A DNA stretch of 64,000 nucleotides, from assembly GCA_004194705.1 (NCBI GenBank), contig SADC01000171.1:124001-188000 (forward strand), read 5' to 3'. Made by a program: the position numbers and the translations under genes. The DNA is from Ditylenchus dipsaci. Taxonomy: Eukaryota > Nematoda > Chromadorea > Rhabditida > Anguinidae. The notes below the pieces were generated by a model. The model saw nothing but the letters and a program-made list of their open reading frames with translations. It did not search any database and was not told the DNA's origin. Below are positions 1 to 11,637 of the stretch, piece after piece. Positions within the stretch are counted from its first letter, which is position 1, and the number at the start of each line of letters is the position of its first letter.

Positions 1-435
1 CTCTTTCCAGAGAAAACCTGAGGCTTTATACCTTTTGTTTCGTCAACAAAAAGTCCTCGTCGTATTAGCTATTCTTTCGAAAATAAAGAGAATTGTAAAG
101 TTTGGCGTCTATTTCTGGTGTGGTTGTTCTTCGTTCTCAAAAATTCCACAATTCTGGAGATTAAAAAATTAGAAAAATTGTTTTGGAACCCGAAAAGTGA
201 AAAAAATTTTGATCCAAGTGGACGACCACTTGGTTGTAAAACTGGATGTAATTATGAGCGATATATAAGGGTGATGTAGAGGTTGCTCGTTCGAATCGAC
301 ATGCCGCATACCTTTTTTATAATTTTGAGTGTTTAAGTGGTGCAGAGGTCCATACACTCATCACCGAAATTGCTGCGCATTGATACTGCGCATGTTTTGG
401 AAAATCTTTAGAAAGTTAAGAAAAAACAAGAAAGT
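1..435. other. AT-rich intergenic DNA, no gene seen
   Basis: No coding region is recognised. A GATCCAAGTGGACGACCACTTGG palindrome variant near 211-233 recurs around 5963, 13900, 47606 and 48010. About 60 bp downstream lies a B-box-like word (GTTCGAATCG near 286) followed by a T run. This could be the internal promoter of a degenerate Pol III-derived SINE, but no A box or cloverleaf is convincing. Confidence 0.4.
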
Positions 436-948
436 TTTTCGTGAAATAGTTTTGGCTAAATTATGGTATACCACATTTCCAAAACTGGGGTTTGACCATA
501 TTCGAACGCTTCAAGTCGTAATTAGTACGAAAAACATGTTTTCCGGTGGCGGAAAGACATCTGGAGCAAAAAAATTTTTTTTGAAAAAGTGTTCAAAATC
601 TACATTTTTTGACAAAAATTCATTTTTTTCATTTTTTTTGTGAATAAAAAGCACTTTCGCCTCAACAATGCCAGTGCCTGCCGAAGGCATACGGGTGTGT
701 ATAAGGGTCAGCCCTTGGCCCGAACAATGTACCCCCAAAGGGGCTTCCTATTGAATTAGAGTGCCTGCCGAGGCAGGTGTAGCAGGCAGGCGTAGGGGGC
801 TTGGGGCCTAGGGTTGAGCTCCACGACACAAGCGCACCCTGGAAAGAATCCGAGCAGAACAGCAGCATGTTGGATCCATTCCCAGGCCTTTATATAAGTC
901 AGCATGTGGGTTTTTATGGTGTTGCACACTTTCATGGCTAGGGGAGAT

Positions 949-1138
949 TGCCAAAACGAAAATTGCCATAAACGAAAATTGACAAAAACGAAGATTGCCA
1001 AAACGGAAATTGCCAAAACGACGATTGCCAAAACGAAATTGCAAAACGAAGATTGCCAAAACGAAAATTGCCAAAACAAAAATTGCCAAAACGAAAATTG
1101 CCAAACGAAAATTGCCAAAACGAAAATTGCCATGACAA
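949..1138. repeat. 15-bp minisatellite, left array
   Basis: About a dozen imperfect tandem copies of the word AAAACGAAAATTGCC. The open frames in this stretch (both strands) are products of the repeat period and are not called as genes. The same word in reverse complement forms the 5160-5282 array. Confidence 0.9.
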
Positions 1139-1262
1139 ATGAAAGCTTAGTGAATACGAACATATACCACTCAGTTCCACATAACGTACCCTTCATTTAT
1201 CCATTCGTCTCAAATGACACAATTCAAACCTCGATATCACGGCCCTCAAAAACTGCATTTTA

Positions 1263-1860
1263 GTGCATTTAAAATAACAAAACGCCAAGATTTTTGAAAG
1301 TCTTTTTCAAAATTTATTGGTTTCTTTCTTTTTTTTGCTTTTGCCGTGTAATTTTTTTTAGCAAAATATGAATTTTCGAAACATAATTACACCATTTCAA
1401 CCTTCTATGAACATAGCACACCATACACGAAGATGGTAAAGCGTCAAATTTCGCTATAAAATAACTAAAGTGCAAAAAATCAAAAAAGCGAGACTTCAAA
1501 ACAAAGCAAAAATTTATCACCAATTCAAGCCAATAACAAATTCACATCAACATTTTACTCCAGCATCATACACCGATTCCACAATTATAGTTTTGCGTGT
1601 GAGCCTGCAGACCACACAATTGGGAAATTGTTGTAACGTACAGGGCTGGCACCACATAATTAAAACAGTCAGAAGACTTTATTCGCAAATTGCTAATATG
1701 GTTCTTAAACCTCAAATAGACCAAGGTTTCTTTATTAAAGATCTCTGCAACGTAAAAACAACAAAACAGTGACACAACCATAGCATGATCATGATCTTCT
1801 GAGAATTTCTCCTTCTACTTTTCATTCATGCCTTCACGTTTCAAGCGCCTTCAATTGCCA
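1263..1860. other. No gene seen
   Basis: AT-rich DNA inside the left half of the foldback with no right-hand partner. Short frames on both strands lack family resemblance or plausible splice context. Confidence 0.4.
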
Positions 1861-1861
1861 G

Positions 1862-2465
1862 AAATATGATCTGAAAGCAATTCATGAAAGATTCAGAAGT
1901 ATTGCAACGTACAAATTATACCTTTGCAGCGATAAGAGTGTTAGGCTTAGCGTATATCCCGCTTGCATCCGTCCGCAAAATTGTTTCCCAGATTGTACTA
2001 GCCACTGAATCCTTGAACTCCTCGCAGAAAAGCCCACACGCTTTCTTGTTCTCCCTTTCAAGTCGGCTGCAATTATCTAGAAAAAAAAAATTTATTGTGT
2101 GATTTGCGACACAAGGACACAAACCTTTTCTACGTCCATCGTAGAGAAGACTTCGCGGAACTTGGATAACACTTCATCCTGCTGCTTATTCAACCTGAGG
2201 CTGCACTTGCACTGTCGCACGTCCTCCTAGTGGCTGATGATTCCCTAAACGCAGCTTAAAAGTAAGGTAAATCAGCATACAAAGACGGATCTGCCTGCCT
2301 CTGCTCTTGCGATGGCCTTTTCTTTGACGCTCATCTTGCACTTCTTGCATCGACCAGAGCCCTTCTTGCTTCAGAAGTCCTTAGAGAGTTAGCTTGCTTT
2401 GTTTCGGGTCTTTCTGCACTGCAGTAGCACGTCTTGTTCGGACATTAGGCTTTCCTGAAATGTTT
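1862..2465 (-). pseudogene. Cys-rich basic protein fragment, broken, unidentified
   Basis: Three exon-like blocks can be read on the minus strand. One (about 2465-2370) encodes a basic stretch with KPNVRTRRATAVQKDPK. The next, in another frame and after an in-frame stop, reads SGRCKKCKMSVKEKAIARAE. A third (about 2230-2130) reads EDVRQCKCSLRLNKQQDEVL and ends at an AAG|GT donor. A further possible exon at 2035-1920 contains FKDSVASTIWETILRTDASG. The GRCKKC..S...KA pattern is faintly like the first half of a PARP-type zinc finger, but the rest of that domain is not seen. Frame breaks between blocks suggest a decayed gene. The function is not assigned. Confidence 0.35.
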
Positions 2466-3079
2466 AACAAATTATACCGAAATAAACGACAGACAAAAAA
2501 GTGCAAAACAGAGTTTTTCGTACAATTTTTACCAAAATGTAGCCTGTATACTCAGCTACCAAAAAAGTCAGAACGATTTTGTAAAGTCAGATTTTGAAAA
2601 CTAGAGACCAATCAAAGCAAACAACTGGCATTTTCTCGAGTAAAATAGGGGTTTTTGGGTTTTTCATCTAACTTTTGCATAAGGTACCTTAAATTTGCAT
2701 TTTTTGCATACTTCCTTGGTACTAAAATGCAGCAAATTAACTCGTCTGTAGGGCCTCCAGTTGCGTTTCAAAAAAATCTGACAAAAAAATGTGCTAGGAT
2801 CTCAATCAAGTCAACTAAATGAAAAATATCTTGAGAATTTTTATCGAAATTATTTATAATTTTGAAATTTTACATGTTTTATGGGCAAGTGATGGCTATT
2901 CGAAAGCCATAATGCGAGGAATTTTTCGGTATATGCATGTTAAACTGGAACGAAAAAAAATCAGATGAGAAGCATGTGTGACAATCGATAAATTTATCGA
3001 TTTCGATAAAATCGATTCAAACGAGAATTTAAAAAAAAATCGATAAAATCGATAAAATCTTTATCGATTTCGATAAAAT

Positions 3080-4870
3080 AAAATTTTTTCAAACACAGGG
3101 GGCCAAGCATTTTTTAAGGTTTTTTTTTGAATTGTGTCCGAACCCAAATCACTCAAAACACCCCAAAAAACACCAAAAACCCATCCAAATCAGCCCAACT
3201 CATACACGTGGATGACATGAAATCGGAAATATTAAAATCTGGACCAACCATCTTATCATATGCAAATCGTGTGGTGAATTGGTTTGATGAGACCGAACTT
3301 TGAGTTCACCTACCGAAACACCAAAACCCGGGTAGGTACCGCCTGGTCCAGGTGGGTATCCACCTGGATGACCAGAAACAATCAAAATTTTTAAAAATTC
3401 AAAAAACCACACACATGCTATGTGTGTGATGTGATGAGTATGTGACTGAATTCAAAACTGCGATTCCACCTACTAAAACTTCAAAACCTGGGTTGGTACG
3501 ATCCACGTGGATGACCTAAAAAATAAAAATTAATTTAAATTAAAACAAATATATCCTATCATATGCAAATCGTGCGGTGAATCGTTTTTGATAAGATCAA
3601 AACTTTGATTTACCTACAAAACCCCAAAACGTGGCAGGTACCGCTGGTCCAGGTGGATATCCACCTGGATAATCTGAAAATTTGAAATCGCACTTTTTGT
3701 CTTATCAAAATTGATATTTCACCTGGCCAAACAAATTTAACGAGAAAAGTGAGAATGCAAGTGAAAGCGAGAGTGAGACTGAGAGTGCGATTGAAGAGCT
3801 CTCATTGGGGACTTAGCTTAACCAAACCAAATGGTCTTCCAGTTGGAGCAAAATTTTTTTACTTTTTCGGGTTCTTAAACCTGTTTCTGGACTAGTGATT
3901 CGAGCATGCTGAAGATGGTTTGATAATAGTAAAAGCGTTTTCTCGGGTATTTTTGAGCTTGGTAAAATCGAGCTTTGGTAAAATCAATTATTCCAATACT
4001 CGAAAATACTCGAGAAACATTTTACCACTGTCAAACATCTTCAGCATGCCCGAGTTAGTCCAGAAAACAGGTTTGGAACATGAAAAACGTAAAAAAATTT
4101 GATCCAAGTGACGATTACTTGTTTGATTGGTTAAGCTAAGTCCCCAATAGGGTCTTTTACTCTCACTCGCACTCTCCCTTTTCTCGTTCTGGCCATCTGT
4201 CTGGCCAGGTGAAGAATCATTTTGATAAGACAAAAAGTGCGATTCCAAATTTTATGGTCATCCAGGTGGACACCTACCTGGACCAGGCGGTACCTACCCC
4301 AAGTTTTGGGGTTTTGGTAGGTACACTCGAAATTTCGATCTTATCAAACACGATTCATCGCACGATTTTGCACATGATAGGATGGTTTATTTTGGATTTA
4401 AATTAATTTTTATTTTTTAGGTCATCCAAGTGGACACCCACATGGACTAGGCGGCACCTAGCCCAGGTTTTGAGGTTTTCGGTAGGTGAACTCAAAGTTT
4501 TTGCCTTATCAAACACAATTGACCACACGATTTTACATATGATAGCATAGTCTATTTTTTGAATTTTTAAAATTTTGATTTTCTGGTGATTCAGGTGAAT
4601 ACCCACCTAGACCAGGCGGTACCTACCCCGGTTTTGGGTTTCGGTAGGTGAACTCAAGTTTCGGTCTCATCAAACCCAATTCACCACACGATTTTGCATA
4701 TGAATAAGATGGTTTGGTCCAGATTTTTAATATTTTCGATTTTCATGTCATCCACGTGATATCCACGGATGGTTTGGGGTGATTTGGTGTGGTTTGGGTG
4801 GTTTTGAGTGATTTGGGGTGACTCGGACACAATCTAAAAATTTTCGAAAAAAACCCAAAAAACTGCTTTG
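3080..4870. repeat. Core palindrome with ~170-bp internal units
   Basis: Each arm contains about three diverged copies of a ~170-bp unit with the landmarks GTCATCCACGTGG / CCACCTGGATGACC, CATATGCAAATCGTG, a TCACC(T)ACCGAAA stretch and GGTACC. The centre is near 3985, where TGCTGAAGATG on the left faces CATCTTCAGCA on the right. Related units recur at 48180-48450. Such tandem units inside arms are typical of Foldback-type elements. No protein is encoded. Confidence 0.75.
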
Positions 4871-5159
4871 GTCCCCTTGTTGTTGAAAGAAATTTGATTT
4901 TATCGAAAATCGATAAAAGATTTTATCGATTTTTTATCGATTTTTGCTATGACATAACGCCAAAGGCCATTTTATCGAAATCGATAATTTATCGATTTGT
5001 CACACCATGATGAGAAGCACAAAACAAAAAGGTATAAATTGACCATTATTGATAGTTTTGAGTTTGGCGCCAATTTCTCCTAATGCACTAAGATTCAAAT
5101 TTTGAGGGGCCGTGATATAGTGACACCTACAATATTGTAACACCTCAGAGTCAAGACAA

Positions 5160-5282
5160 ATGTCGTTTGGCAATTTTCGTTTTGGCAATTTTCGTTTTGG
5201 CAATTTTCGTTTTGGCAATTTTTGTTTTGGCAATTTTCGTTTGGCAATCTTCGTTTGGCAATTTTCGTTTTGCAATCTTCCC
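5160..5282. repeat. 15-bp minisatellite, right array
   Basis: Seven or so tandem copies of GGCAATTTTCGTTTT, the reverse complement of the left-array word. It sits at the mirror position in the composite foldback. Confidence 0.9.
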
Positions 5283-5490
5283 CTAGCCCTTTTCATCGTT
5301 TTTGAAAAATTGAACCATGAACCCCACCCTGTGGTTTTGGTCGATTTTGGTCAAATTTTTTTTTGCACATGTCTTTCCGCCACCGGAAAACATGTTTTTC
5401 GTACTAATTACGACCTGAAACGTTCGAATTTGTGGTCAAACCCCAGTTTTGGGAACATGTGGTATACCATAATCCTGCCAAAACTTTTGA

Positions 5491-5929
5491 ATACTCGCGT
5501 TCCAGCAAGTCAAATAGCATTTTCAGCATTATCAAACAATGTTCAGGACGTGATTCTAGATAGGGTACAATGATTTTTAATAGTCAAGTAAAAATTTGTT
5601 GACTTCCGAAGTCAAAAAAATATTAACCATTTACACATGCTACGTACTATTTTAAGATACTGATCATGGCGTCGAAACAAAAAACACTTGGATGACTAAC
5701 TGGATCATGTAAGTACCTACCTGGTCAAAAAAATTCTGCCGCCAAATAAAAAACGCCCAAATTTTACGTATATTACGCAACTCACAGAAGTAATTAACAT
5801 ACTTAAAGTTCAAGTACATTGATGACTGAAAAAAATTTTACCAGGTGGACCACATAATCCAAGTACATATCAACTATGATTAGTTGTCTCATTCTAGCAT
5901 AAACAACCATGCTCTAATCAGCGCAGAAA
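5491..5929. other. No gene seen
   Basis: AT-rich spacer between the foldback and the first duplicated block. Short repeats related to the ACCTGG.. family are present (about 5680-5720, 5835-5870). Confidence 0.4.
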
Positions 5930-6500
5930 ACAAAAAAAAATAGTATAAAAGATAAAAATGCAACCAAGTGGTCGTCCGACCACTTGGTTTTATTGGTGCG
6001 TGACCATCTAGTGGAACTGCGATGGCTTATAGAACAGAATTTGAATGGACAAGATACCTATCAAGACAAAAATAAGCAAAAAATAATATTTAAAAAAAAA
6101 ACCTATGCGAACTGTCCAATGCGAACTGCTCTTTTACCTCGGTAAAAAATGGATAGGCTAAGCTTGTGATGGTTGAAATACGGAAGTTGTGACTACGTAC
6201 GGAAGTTGTGACTAATAAAGAGTTTACGCATATTTCCCGGGGTCGGGGACATAAATTTTGGTACTTTTTACTTAAGCAAAAAAGGTGAAAATCGTTAGGG
6301 GGGGGGGGGGTATTCACTACTTGGGTCGAAAAACCAACGCAAAATGTCCCCTATAAAAACCTATGCGAACTGTCCTTTTACCTCGGTAAAGTCGAATAGG
6401 CTAAGCTTGTGATAGTTAGAGAAAACGAATAACAGATTTGTGAAATCCTGCACTAAGATGTAAGCATGGACAGGAATCCGTAATATTTAAAGCATATTTA

Positions 6501-6644
6501 CAGTAGAACCTCGTTATAAGATACACCTGGGTCCGGTCCCAAGTTAAATAACTCCCATCAAATTACCCCCTATATAAGATACACATCGTTATAAGATACA
6601 GCTGGGGTCGGTCCCTGGGTGTATCTTATAACGAGGTTCGACTG
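6501..6644. mobile_element. pogo/Tigger-like MITE flanked by TA
   Basis: The 144-bp element starts CAGTAGAACCTCGTTATAAG and ends with its complement CTTATAACGAGGTTCGACTG, with TA on each side. The variable word ATAAGATACA is repeated inside, and GGGTCCGGTCCC / GGGGTCGGTCCC lies toward the middle. Terminal CAGT and TA target match pogo/Tigger (Tc1/mariner-superfamily) elements. It is non-autonomous. Confidence 0.85.
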
Positions 6645-6925
6645 TAGTTTTCTTGTGAGTAACTTCGGGATACAAATGATTTTACTGTCTTCATTGAAAT
6701 TTTTGAGAAGCACGAACAGTTACAGTATGAGGTGCCACCATTCTCAAAGAACGTAGATTCAGACCTCCGGGCGCTATTTCAAGTGAAAAGTCGATAAGTA
6801 AAAATTTGGTGATACTCGGTTAAACCGCCTAACCCTCTCTCTATCCAGCGTCGACTCTTCGAAGACAAAACAGAATTGACTTTAATCAAGAGTAACGAAA
6901 CAAATTTGACAGACACAAACAAATT

Positions 6926-7688
6926 TTAGCGCTTAGCTTCCTCTTTGGGCAGAAGATTCAACTGCTTACTCACTTCGCGATCGCTGAGGCTCAGAATGTC
7001 TTCCATCACCTTCTTATGACCACTCAGCTGCAAGTCGAGATCTTCGGATAGTCGGGGCTGGCCATGTAGTTGTTGATACGAATGTTTTGCAGCTTTTTGC
7101 GATTCTAAAAACAAAACAGTCAGAGTTAGCCAGATAACACTTTTACTTATGACCAAATAGCAGTAGACCATTTTAAGACGAGGGGCAATCAAGGAGTAGT
7201 GAATAGAAGAAACAACAAGTTGATTCTGACATTCACTCTGGCTAAAGAAGCCGAATATTTCACAAGAAGTTTCGTTGGGAATTTTACTTGACATCTCAAT
7301 ATTAGACAAAACAATGGTGTCTCAGTTCAATTTGAATTGGAAAAGACACGCTTGTCTTATCTAATAACTGGAGGCAGATGACAGGTGATTAAATTACTTG
7401 AAGACTACTGCTGTTCAATAATTTATGGAACTCACCTCTTTGCCTTTTGTCACGCTGTAGATCTTTGCGAAATCGCCGACATCCTCCTTAAGATAAGTAA
7501 TATGAATTGTAAGTTGTATGCTGAAAAAAAGAATGAATTACCTCTTCTTGATTCCCCCAGACCAAAGCTAAAAAATCAGTTTTAAGAAATAGATAATGAA
7601 CAGTGAAATAAATTTACTTCACGTACACCTTGCTCATCTTGGACGCTGTCCGTTTGACCAGATTGGCGGCTTTCTTATTGTCGCTCAT
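6926..7688 (-). pseudogene. Small gene X, copy 1 (frameshifted)
   Basis: Exons on the minus strand: ATG at 7688 in a block reading MSDNKKAANLVKR (about 7699-7617), a short exon near 7568-7542, an exon at 7486-7436 reading EDVGDFAKIYSVTKGKE, and a last exon at 7104-6926 ending LNLLPKEEAKR-stop. Introns have GT..AG borders. In the last exon one C is missing relative to copy 3 (within the codons for SPDYPED), so the first ~20 codons and the tail lie in different frames. I do not recognise the family. The KRTASKMSK...LQK pattern is faintly like the start of a BAR domain, too weak to name. Confidence 0.55.
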
Positions 7689-7918
7689 TTCTTCAGCAGC
7701 TGTAATAAATCGTTCGAAAAATTTGTGAAACAGTGATTACGACAGCAAATTTTTTTCATGATACAATTTAAGTTTAATGATTGGAATGACATTTAGCTGC
7801 AAGATACGACTGCACAAAGACGTATCGCCAAATTTTTCGAAAAACAAATATACAACGTTCTTTGCGACAGCAGAATGAAAGCACGCTCGTGATTTATGAC
7901 CAGTTATTGTTCGATGGC

Positions 7919-8736
7919 TACGAGTGCTCGTACCTGAGCTCGTACTTGCACTTGAAATATCAATATATAACGATTTATAATCTCGACACAGGTATATTTT
8001 TTGTAAAAATATAACTGTGGTTGTTCTGAAGGCATCTAGTTTAAAACTTTTCAGAAAAAAGAAGAATTTCTAGGACGAAAAATACAAAGTATCAAGTACG
8101 AGCAAGTACGAGCCAAGTACGAGTCCAAACATTGGCTGTAAAGTCGGTGTAAATATGATTTTACGGCCACCACGGCCACGGCCACAATTGTCACCCGACA
8201 TTTCCAATATTTTTTCAAATCTGTTTTTTGCATTTTTAACGCCCACGAGCTCTATCGATTTTTTTTAGATTTAGGATGTTGACCCAAAATTTTGAAAATG
8301 ACCTCAAAATTTTCTTTCTCAATTTTTTGGATTTGATATTTAATTATTGTGGTACCGTCGAGGTAATCGGCTACTCACAAGCCAAGGTACTTTGGTTTGG
8401 TGGGTAAAACCACATTTTTGTAATTATTAAACCATGTTTGGCGCATGGTTTTGGTAAGATATCATGGTTTTTACAACTTTTAGCTAAATTTAAAATTTTA
8501 GAGGCGTACTCTTTCAGGTGGTACCAAGTGTTTTCCACCCGTTTTGGACTGTGGTTTTATTGTATGTCAGACTTTTGTCCTGTTTTCCGGTCCGTTTTGT
8601 CCAGTTGCTCCTCACAATTTTCTTATATCGTTTTTTTTGTAGCGACACGCATAGGTTTTGAGACGAGACACTTAACTAAGTTGTCTGTTTTATAGCTTTT
8701 CTGAAACTCAGCTTCTATTTGCTCATCGATGTCAAA
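7919..8736. other. No gene seen; degenerate MITE-like sequence
   Basis: Contains repeated GAGTACGAGC words (about 7920-7945 and 8095-8122) and a GGCCACCACGGCCACGGCCAC tract near 8163. No supported exon, although the segment just upstream of 8737 would be the promoter and 5' UTR region of the L7-like gene. Confidence 0.35.
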
Positions 8737-9186
8737 ATGGTTGAGTAAGTTTTATTGTTTTGCAGCTAGAGTTGTCTTTTGCTAAAATTGTTTATCTTAG
8801 GGCAGAGAAATTTCCCAGTGTGCCGGAGACGTTGTTGAAGCGTAGAAAGAACCGTGCTGCTCTACGTGCCGGTGCTCTAAAGAACACAGTCAACAAACTG
8901 TAGATTGGTATATTTGACAGCTTTCCGTACCTAGCAAGTAATCATTATCTCAATTCCAGATCGACAAGCAGAAGAAAACTGAGATCTTCAAGCGCGCTAA
9001 GCAATACCTGGTGGAATATCGCAAGCTACAGAAGACGGATTTGGTATTGAAGCGTGAAGCCAAGAAGGCTGGCAACTACTATGTTCCTGATAAGCCCAAG
9101 CTGGCATTTGTGGTCAGAATTCGTGGTATTGGCAAGATCCATCCGCGTTCTCGTAAAGTGCTCCAACTTCTCCATCTTCGCCAGAT
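8737..9186 (+). pseudogene. RPL7: Ribosomal protein L7 (uL30), 3'-truncated copy
   Basis: Exon 1 (8737-8744, ATGGTTGA) ends in a GTAAGT donor. Exon 2 (8801-8900) reads AEKFPSVPETLLKRRKN and on to NTVNKL. Exon 3 starts at 8960 with IDKQKKTEIFKRA and contains the L7 core KLAFVVRIRGIGKIHPRSRK followed by VLQLLHLRQI. The family then continues for roughly 130 residues (FNGTF.. onward), which are absent here: from 9187 the sequence is GC-rich repeat. The exon 2/intron border reads CTG|TAGATTGG where a GT donor is expected, giving an in-frame stop unless one base has been lost. Introns argue against a processed copy. This is best read as a truncated duplicate, although a misassembled real gene is possible. 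Confidence 0.85.
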
Positions 9187-9900
9187 CACGTTTGCGGCGC
9201 TGGCACGAAAGCTAAAATTTTGCCGCCACCAGAAATTTTATCAGTCGGCGTCTAGATTAAGTCTAAGATTAATCAGGAGTTTGAGTCATGCTTCACCACG
9301 ACTTGAATACAACCGCCGGATACCGCCACCTAAATACTCCTGCTAGGTTACCATGACCAGCACACTATAAATAATATTCAGGTGGACCACCTAACATCCA
9401 CATAATTTTGATAACCTTTTGTGGGGTCGCCTACCTCGAAAATACCCTTCAATCAGTCTATCTATCTTGCTATTTTGCAGCATTTAATATTTTATTCAAT
9501 CAAAATGTATTTTGGAGATGGCTGCTAATCCGGAAAATATCCAATCAGGTACCACGGTTTCGATCTATGCAATTGCTGAAGAATGAACACTAACCACATA
9601 GCTTTTTTGTCATATGGAATTTTTTTCAAATTTTGAACCACCAGTTACAGTAAATTTATGTTACGATCTTGGCGGTGACACCAGCCGCCCTAAAATGGCC
9701 GCCAGCGCCTGGCGGCTCCACCGAGCTTTTGAAAAAAAAAAACCCGCTACCGGCGGTGGCGGCGCCATGGCGGTTGGAGGTGCCGTCGGTGGCGGTGCAA
9801 CCAGGGTCTCGAAAAATAGGACTTCACATGACTTTTCTTATCACCGTAAACCGGAATTCTGACCATATTGAGGGTTATTTGGGGCGCTTCAGGTAGTTTG
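9187..9900. repeat. GCCGCC-rich repetitive DNA that breaks RPL7
   Basis: GC-rich words GCCGCCACC, CCGCCGGATACCGCC and GGCGGTGGCGG at 9190-9340 and 9660-9800 flank an AT-rich middle. Open frames here follow the triplet bias and are not called. It may be a transposon with GCCGCC subterminal words, but I found no clear ends or target duplication. Confidence 0.5.
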
Positions 9901-10560
9901 GGATGGTCAGACTGGTTTATTGTCGTTTAAAATTATAAATGTACAAAAGCAAAAAAGATAGGCATAAGAAAAGTACAAAACAAAGTCAAATAAGCAGGAC
10001 TGTGACTGCCACGTAAAATTCGAGATAATTTGAGAAATAAGTTCTAGTCACACTTTTCTGCTTCGTTGTAAAAGGTAAAAACGTAAAAAGTGTGTAGCAC
10101 TCTTTTCAAAAATTTCTTAATCGCGTTAGACTAGAAAAACTGTATGATCAGAATATAGTCGAATTAGGCCACCGGACATTAAAAACGACCTGTTCATGTA
10201 GTGGAGAAGAGTTTGTTTAGGATCCGCATATCGTTAGTTAGAATCCATTCTGGGCCTGTCACATTTTTTCCCATTGGATTCCCACCAAATCTTCACTGGG
10301 CTCCCAGTCAGTCCCACCTATTTCCGACTGGATTACCACTATCCCCATCTAATTACCACCAAAACTTCAGTGGATTACCAGCAATTCCCATAGGTATCAC
10401 AATGGGAGCTCCACTGGGGATTTACTGGGATCCCACTGGGAATTTGTTTCCTGTGTTAAAAAACTTTCAACTGATTGATAATACAACGTATACGGAAGTT
10501 TTTGACGAATGTTTTAAAAAGTCAGTAGTTTGTCAGGAAAATTCACTTATTTTTCCGGGC
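9901..10560. other. No gene seen; degenerate TCCCACTGGG-type repeat
   Basis: From about 10262 to 10445 a degenerate motif resembling CCCACTGGGATTCCCA recurs on both strands, which keeps a long frame open without sign of a protein. The rest is AT-rich. Confidence 0.4.
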
Positions 10561-11225
10561 GTTTTCAGATCCAGCCGCTTTGATTCAGTTGCCCTGGATC
10601 AGAAATCCAGACAAAGTATTACAGAAGAACTGAGAGTTTAATAAGACCAGAGTTCGTTATAAAGTTTGGTGCAATTTCGAAAACACGCACCCAGTCAATT
10701 TCGGAACACTCACCCCATAAATGACCCATGAAGCTTTTTAGAAGAATTGTAAAATTTGAAAAAGATGCAAAAAACTAAAAAAAAAGCAAAATAAAAATAT
10801 TTGCAAACTATTAGTTCGGGGAACCGAGACAAATTTAGGGGTAGGCGTTCCAAAAATAGGCCTGACGTGTTGATAGAACTGGTTAAAACCTTGTCCCAAT
10901 TCTCCGTTCTTTATTTTTTTGACTGCAACAATAAGTAGGTGAATTTCACCAAGAGTATTGCTGAACAATAACAAAGCAGAAAAACAAATACTTTCGCACA
11001 AAAGTTTTCGATAATGAATTGATTGAGCGAGCATGTCTATCGACTGGCAAATTTTCCGCTGAAACCACCTCTATCGCTTGCACGCGGCTGATTGAAAGCT
11101 GAATTTCCACGATACTCACTGGCTGACCCTCTATAACCTGGAATTATTTCACGCTCCTTAAATACTGTAGCAGCCTTGATGAAACTTGACTTGTCTTTAC
11201 CTAAAACAATTCAATATTGTTTGGA
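10553..11225. repeat. Dispersed duplication, copy 1 (partner at 36343-37062)
   Basis: The sequence from CGTTTTCAGATCCAGCCGC onward, including the shared coding exon, is repeated in the same orientation about 25.8 kb away inside a transporter intron. Substitutions and small indels separate the copies. Confidence 0.85.
11037..11200 (-). CDS. C-terminal exon of an unidentified RGG-like protein, copy 1
   Basis: After a TTTTAG acceptor, an open frame of about 54 codons runs to a TAG at 11037-11039. Readable parts are DKSSFIKAATVFKERE, GYRG, EYRGNSAFNQPRASDRGG and FASR-stop. The Gly/Arg/Ser/Asn-rich tail resembles C-terminal tails of RNA-binding proteins, but no folded domain is visible and upstream exons were not found. 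The second copy (36873-37036) keeps the frame open with mostly conservative changes, which suggests real coding ancestry. Confidence 0.5.
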
Positions 11226-11351
11226 ACATGATTTCGCTGCCAAATTTTCAATAACATATGTTTGATCGGCGTTAAGCGAATTGATCACCAAATTATAAAG
11301 GCTACATGTTCGAATCCTGGTGATAGCGGATTTTTTGTTTCTTAATAAATA

Positions 11352-11637
11352 CCGTATTTTCTCTAATTAAAGCACCCCCTATAATTAACGCACCCCTCTT
11401 TAATTTTGATTAGGATTTAAAAGTTAAGGCCACTTTTGACTGAAAATTTCAGAATTTGAGAGGTTGAAAAATTTGGCGCTACTCGGTTTACCCCTCCCGA
11501 TAATTTTTAGGCTTCGGAATTAGGCTTAGCTCTTAGGCTTTGGCCTTAGGCTCAGGGCTAAGCCATTGCTAATACCGGCCATTTTATTATAAAAAGTATG
11601 GTTTTAGACACCCCTAATTTGATTAGAGAGAATACGG
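11352..11637. mobile_element. TA-flanked MITE, CCGTATTTTCTC ends
   Basis: Begins CCGTATTTTCTCTAATTA and ends with the near complement GATTAGAGAGAATACGG, flanked by TA. Other members are 22495-22754, 50289-50545 and partial copies near 17955, 19440, 31214 and 51128. Family members share an internal GACCTATATCTCAG or similar word. No coding capacity. Confidence 0.85.

Larger units (their letters stand above)
436..5490. repeat. Composite foldback element (large inverted repeat)
   Basis: Sequence at about 465-547 is repeated in inverted orientation at about 5370-5475; both contain GGTATACCA, GGGGTTTGACCA and the word TTTCCGGTGGCGGAAAGAC. Further in, 1228-1262 pairs with 5083-5128 (shared CACGGCCCCTC-like word), the minisatellite at 949-1138 pairs with 5160-5282, and 2975-3070 pairs with 4895-5000 (ATCGATAAA-rich). 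The innermost part, 3080-3980 against 3990-4870, is a palindrome. The left half holds about 1.7 kb (1265-2960) with no partner on the right, so this is a nested or partly decayed foldback. No transposase is visible. Confidence 0.7.
5930..7918. repeat. Duplicated block, copy 1
   Basis: This block is repeated at 13870-16110 (copy 3), and its right-hand part (from about 7317) at 12010-13740 (copy 2). It starts with a GTGGTCGTCCGACCAC palindrome and includes half of a poly-G hAT-like MITE (about 6175-6330), a pogo-like MITE (6501-6644) and small gene X. Identity to copy 3 is high enough to follow by eye across almost the whole length. Confidence 0.9.

Noticed and set aside
756..1263. Overlapping long frames on both strands with FGNFRFGN-like or AKTKIAKT-like repeats
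   Set aside because: They are translations of the 15-bp minisatellite in every frame.
1862..2465. PARP zinc-finger gene
   Set aside because: Only the GRCKKC..S part fits; the later His/Cys ligands are absent and the frame is broken.
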